A DNA stretch of 64,000 nt, taken from the NCBI GenBank assembly GCA_951799445.1, contig OX637287.1, forward strand, positions 17,980,224 to 18,044,223, given 5' to 3'. Numbering within the stretch: the stretch's first letter is position 1; every line of letters begins with the position of its first letter. The notes beneath the pieces are model-generated. The model was given only the letters and a program-made list of their open reading frames with translations. It made no database searches and was not told the origin of the DNA. The DNA comes from Pseudisothecium myosuroides. Taxonomy: Eukaryota > Streptophyta > Bryopsida > Hypnales > Lembophyllaceae. This document shows, piece by piece, positions 58,846 through 64,000 of the stretch. A program made the translations under genes and the position numbers.

Positions 58846-61766
58846 AAGTTAAGAGATTAGAGAGCGCTTCTCTCCTAGAAAGCTTGGTCTTGCCTACATG
58901 AGGCGGTGCCCTATACTTGCTATGTTTCTTCAGACAGTAGTATTGACCACGGGTTTGGTGACCACTTTGGTGCTATGAAGATTTGTTCTTGAAGTGGGCC
59001 AGATTTTTTTCTTGCGGGTATTTAGGTTGGGACAAATGTTTTTAGAATCCCATTGTTGCCACCAACCTCTAAACCATCAAGAATGACAGAGCCGACAACA
59101 TTCACAAACTATATTCAAATATGATATTTTACCTTAGTCTTTGGAACATGACATCTACGAATTCTTTTGCTTTAGGGTGTTCGAACTAGCTTCAATTGTT
59201 CTCCATCAAGTTGTGGAGAGCCAATGTCAAATTTAATTTGGGATAAGTATATTTAGATAACCTGGATTTATTTTGAGAAGGCATAACATTCTGTAGCAGT
59301 ACAGCAGACTGCCTTTGCCCCAACTGAATGGTGTGGAATATTCCACACCATCAGTAGCTAAAAACCACATGTCAAATTTTGTTAGCACTGGGTTGAAAAC
59401 TGAACACACTGGAGAACTTGGCTAACTAGGCCATTTGACAACTAGCTCATGAATTAATTCCATTTGAAGGCATGTCAAGCCTGACAAACTCCGTCACTGC
59501 TAGAACTCAAATTAGAATTAACTTAGGCTAATGATGTCAAGATTAACTTAGGCTAATGGAGTCAGTCAATTGCAATACATGAGTGGATGATGGGAGTTTG
59601 GTGATTTAATTTGGACTGACTCCATCATTAAGTCACCATCAAGCCAACAACCTCAATTAGCACAAGGATTCCAATTTGCTTCCTTGTACCAAACTGTCAG
59701 GCATAGGCACTTAAAATCAATGATGATTTTGGTGGATGAGGCCTCCAGAGAGGAAAAGGCAGCCTCTCTGGAGGCTACTGAATGTTATAGGAGGGAGTAC
59801 TTTTGCACCCTCAAATAAGATAAGAAAATCAGGTTACCGCGTGAACTTCAAGAACTATTGTAATATTAAATCATATACCTCGTGGAGTTGGAATCGGAGG
59901 CTGCATGGGACTTGAGCAGTTGCACCGACAAGGGCTCGGTAGAAATTCTATTTGGGAATAATACAGGCTTCAATGTGAACCGTCCAAGGCTAACCTGGTC
60001 ACTACTCCACAAGACTGTCGTGGAGTCTTAGTCGGTGGAATGATATCTTCATCTTCAAGAATAATTGCGATCGATATTCTCAACGGCAGAAGTCGATCGA
60101 TCTTAAGTAATGTGGGTATTTAATTATTGGTGAAGTGACCACAGATATCGATCGAAGGAAATTCCGATCCTGCATTGCACGCATATATCGATCACCTCTG
60201 AATGGTTCCAGCTTTTTCTACCCAATTCTTGGTCAGAGATCAAAATCATGTAAGAATCCTAACAGCTCCACCCGTGAAATACCATGTTATACAAGCAGCT
60301 TACACCTCAAAAGGAGTGCTCAGGTGTTAAAAGTTTCAAGTTTACGTCAACTTCCTTACTCTTGCCGTGACTGCCGAAGTTAGCCTCATGATTTGATCTC
60401 CTAGAGCCCTAGCATGAAAATTGTGGGGGGAGGGCACATTATCTGGGTTAATAACGATAAATTGTTTTGAAAAAATAATTTATTCTGTAATCGATGATTA
60501 TCGGTTCTTTGAGTTAACCGGAAAATTTCCAACCGCCAACAATGAGATGCTCAGGTCAGTGCTATTACCCTTGAAAACTAGGTTTAGTTTTGAGCAATTG
60601 CTGAAATGTTTATCAAAGGGACAGAAGATTGCCAATGTAACAAAAGTTATGTGGGATGAGAGGGATGAACTCGAAGACACTTAAAAGACTGGCAGCACAC
60701 TAGTAGAAATTCTTTTGCTTTCTTCATTTGACTCTGGTTACGCACTGCACCATAGCGTACACTTTGTTGTCACTGGTGATTTTCAGCTGTAAGACATGCA
60801 CAAACTTCTAATGATCAGAATGAGTGCAGAAATGAGCTCATTCATAATCATGGTAGAATCGAACCCCTACTTGTCAGTCGTCACAAGTACACTGCCTTCG
60901 TTGATGAAACCTAGGGTTGAGAAATAAACATACTTGGTTCAGAACGCATGTGTAATGGGGGGTGAGCCTCAAAGCTCAATAATGACACAGTGATCAATAA
61001 AATACAAGTGTGATCGATTTGGGATCCTATGCTCCAGAAAGAACGTCTACACTACACCAGCACACGTACATACAGGCCGATCGGGTCTAGCTCTGTATGC
61101 ATGACTGAATCACTTGTGCTTCTTTCAGCAAAGAATGCAATTTCTGCATCTTTCTATGAATGGCAGAATGATTCGCGAATGAGTCTAAGCTCAGAATTAA
61201 TGCCTAATCCTGCACACCAGGATTTCTTGGGAAGCGAGATCAATGTCGATTTGTGTACCGCACCCCAACTGTCTCACCACCTGGCAGAACGAAAACAAAA
61301 ACTGATCAGTGCTTACAGTTTACCTGGAAATCAAATCCTGAACAACTTTTCTAGTAAGATAACGACCCTATTTTTACAGATGGCAAGAAAAACAAACTAC
61401 AGTCCATGTACGTTCATGGTCCACCCCTAGCTACAGGACCAAGAGGACTAAAGTACCGCTCATGCTTTTTTTTGGCAATTTAAACTTTAAAGTAGTTCAC
61501 ATGAAGCCTTTCTCTTGTCCAAATTTCTGTACATTTTGACCAGAATATACAATGTTCTTCAATGATTCTGCTAATACAAAATTGGTTCCATCTGAATCCC
61601 ATAATTTTCACAATGTAATCAATCCCATTGAACATTTTCAACCAGTCAGGGTCTAATTAACAAAAGAGAGAACGGTTCCAAAGCTTGTATCAAAAACATA
61701 CCTTTAATTCAGGCGGAGAAAGCTTCCGCTATTAATGTGGAGAGGATTCAGAGGATTCATTTGAAG
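58846..61766. other. Gene-free region before the receptor kinase, with two short perfect palindromes
   Basis: No gene is supported over about 2.9 kb. Open frames at 60421-60684 and 61029-61430 carry no motif. Two clean dyads stand out. One is a 24-bp perfect palindrome at 59328-59351 (ATGGTGTGGAA and its inverse). The other is a 13-bp stem with a 9-base loop at 59741-59775 (GCCTCCAGAGAGG and its inverse). The right part should hold the kinase gene's 3' UTR. Confidence 0.4.
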
Positions 61767-63840
61767 TTACACAGTATTGGATGGTGTCCAGTCCGACAAT
61801 GAAGGCGTGTGTGGCAACCCTTCGTTACCAGACACCGGCTTGACCTCACTCACAGAGCTTGTTCTCAGAGACCTCCTTCTTGTGGAGTTCATTAATCTTT
61901 TGCGCCGACTACCACTACTCCCTGAGGACTGACTCCGAATGTGCGCCAGCATTTTGTGCACATCCTCCATGTTGGGCCTCTCCTGCGGCTGGTGGCGCGT
62001 GCACAGGAGTGCAACACCCAGCACCATGGCCATCTTCTGCTGGTGCATCGGAAGCTCCGGCATCAGGTGCGGGTCCAGCACGTTGTGCAACGCCGCGCTG
62101 TTGGAGACCGTGGCTCGCACCCACTGGGGAAGCGTTTGGCCGGGCTCCAGGTTGTAAGGGCTGCGTCCTGTGATCATCTGGAGTAAGATGATGCCGAAGC
62201 TGTATACGTCGCCCTTCATGCTGGGAATCCCAGATGATGCCACATCTGCTCAGAAGGAAATTGGACACGAAGCGAGCATTAGGACAGTGCATCCGTTGCT
62301 TGCTATCATAGCATCGTCTCCAGTTAGGAAGAGCCTTAGTTACCTTCCTTGGGGGTTCAGCAAGTTCGTTATAATGGCATATTCAAAGCGCCAAAGTTGT
62401 TGCTTTTAAGTATTCGAAGTTTCAAAAACTAGCTCGCCAGGACTGGTATGAATATGAGGAATTCAGTGGGGCACGTCATTGAAGATCGGTACGCCAATTT
62501 CACGGAGTATATTTCGCCATTAAAACAAAGAATGATGAGGTTTGCTTTTCATATTAATTGTTAGGAAGCTCGATCTTGAGCATCTTCCTTTCGAGATTAG
62601 TAGAGGTATGCTCCTTAACTTCAACACTAAGAGTATGTCTGTCTCAAATTTGTGATTGAACCACAATAAAAAGGCTATTCATTTTTGTTGCGCGGAATAA
62701 ATTAAAGAAACACTTATATGCCTATAAATGAAGTATGCAGTCAGAGCAGGCTGCGACGAGAGCTCACCAGGAGCCGTGTATCCATGAGCAGTGGCGACGG
62801 ACGTGGAGGGAGACGTCACAGGAATAAACCCCTGCTCTTTCAAAACCCTCGCAACTCCGTAATCAGCAATCCGGGGCTCCATTGCCGCATCGAAGAGAAT
62901 GTTACTAGGTTTCACATCCCCATGCACAATCGGGTGCCGGCTCTCCACATGCAAATACTTCAACCCTGCAGCCACTTCCAGCGCGATCTTAAACCGAACG
63001 GTCCAGTCAAAAGCTCTGTTCACTTCTGCATTCTCAGGTGGATGCAAGAAAGAATCCAAGCTGCCATTTGGCATGTACTCCAACACCAAGGCTTTCGTTT
63101 CAGAAGTGGAGCAATAGCCCAACACCTTTACCAAGCTTTTGTGCCGAATGTGGCCCAAGATTTCAAGCTCCGCGTCGAACGCCTTTGCAGACTCTTCGTT
63201 TCCAGATTCAGGGGTCGTAATTGCCAGCCTCTTCACAGCCACTGCAGTCTCATCGGGAAGCTTCCCTTTGTAAACAGTGCTAAGTTTTCCCCCACCAATG
63301 TACCCCGTTTCGTTAAACTGATCTGTCGCTGCGAGAACCTCATCTGGGGTCACCTTCAACTGGAGCTCGGCTGAGACTTGGGCGGAGTGCCGGCTGCCCT
63401 TCCCGGTCCAGCATTTGCAGGACGAAAACAAAACGATAGAGAACACCAAAACTAATATCAACCCTGCTGCACTCCCAATTGCGATGTACACGATGGTACT
63501 GGTGGCGAGCTTGCCACTGGACCTGCACTTTCTCCCCAGAAGAGACCCGCATAAAGCTGAGTTGTTGAGAAAGGATTGCGCGGTCACGTTGTCGTGGGGG
63601 GTGAAAGATGGGAGCTCCCCGGATAACAGGTTGGAGGAGACGTTCAGGAACTGGAGAGAGGCGAAGTTGACGAAGGTGGTTGCGATTTTGCCGGAGAAGC
63701 TGTTGAACGATGCGTCCACGAGCTTCAGGGAGGGCAACTGCTTGAGAGCTGGTAAAGAGCCGTTGAGATTGTTGTAGGAGATATTCAGCTCTGTGAGGCT
63801 CAGGCAGGTCTGGATGGCGGTAGGGATACTGCCTGAGAAT
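61767..63840 (-). CDS. LRR receptor-like kinase, 3' part (5' exons beyond the window)
   Basis: Two minus-strand exons, 63840-62768 and 62245-61767, join in phase across a 522-bp intron (CCTG|gtgagc ... gagcag|AT). The visible ~516 residues begin within an LRR (FSGSIPTAIQTC) and contain about three repeats. Then come a short cap with CG...RKC, a transmembrane helix (STIVYIAIGSAAGLILVLVF) and a kinase domain. Its motifs are IGGGKLSTVYKG (glycine loop), VAVKRL (VAIK Lys), HGDVKPSNILF (catalytic loop), ADYGVARV (DFG position), GYTAP/GDVYSFG and a Ser/Arg-rich tail (RRKRLMNSTRRRSLRTSS). The catalytic loop has HGD, not HRD, so it is a non-RD kinase, as in LRR-VII-like plant receptors with VHGD[IV]KP. 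DFG is DYG. The product should sit in the plasma membrane and signal inward; the ligand is unknown. The exon starts at a ...TGCACAG 3' splice site, so the signal peptide and most LRRs lie upstream. Confidence 0.9.
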
Positions 63841-64000
63841 CTGTGCATATCAAGGGATCAGTAAGTCAATGAAATCAACGAATTTCTCCTTAAATGTCCA
63901 CTGATATGTTCAGTTATTACAGTATATGTCACATGTACGACTGTTCGTTTACGCACGCATCAATAAATCAAGGAATCAATACGACGGTTACGAATCTCAC

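Overview
The window is plant nuclear DNA. The evidence is intron-rich protein genes with GT-AG junctions, a two-domain AP2 transcription factor of the WRINKLED1/ANT group, an LRR receptor kinase, plant-type U1 and U5 snRNA genes and a nuclear tRNA-Arg. A non-seed land plant (a bryophyte or similar) is my best guess, but nothing here fixes the species. GC-rich gene islands alternate with very AT-rich, transposon-packed DNA.

Layout. 0.6-4.8 kb: a 12-exon GH27 glycosidase of the plant alpha-galactosidase/arabinopyranosidase type (+). 4.9-6.9 kb: a duplicated U1-U5 snRNA cassette in which one U5 copy has lost part of loop I. 7.0-7.3 kb: a pogo-like MITE. 8.2-9.5 kb: a 4-exon WrbA/FQR1 quinone reductase (-). 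9.8 kb: tRNA-Arg(CCG). 10-17 kb: AT-rich DNA with repeats. 17.2-21.2 kb: an 8-exon AP2 gene (-). 22.4-32.8 kb: a nested pair of elements. 33-42 kb: hairpin MITEs, a decayed duplicate of the AP2 3' end and a 1.45 kb palindrome. 42.4-43.9 kb: a Ser-rich gene of unknown function (-). 45.8-58.9 kb: a dense field of nested MITEs. 61.8-64 kb: the 3' part of an LRR receptor kinase gene (-) that runs off the right edge.

The main discovery is a 9,419-bp DNA transposon (22463-31881). It has 8-bp target duplications, G-rich terminal inverted repeats and a repeated subterminal ACGTGCG motif. It carries a long DDE-type transposase gene, broken by stops and a 22-bp duplication, and a second unknown ORF. 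A 564-bp non-autonomous derivative with the same ends sits 4 kb away with its own 8-bp duplication. The big element lies inside a member of a second, apparently undescribed family of ~918-bp non-coding elements flanked by TTAA. That family has six full-length or interrupted copies and at least two shortened ones. Removing the big element and one target copy restores a 918-bp TTAA element, which confirms the borders independently.

The five recognised protein or partial protein genes do not form one pathway. They are separate housekeeping or regulatory genes with their own promoters.
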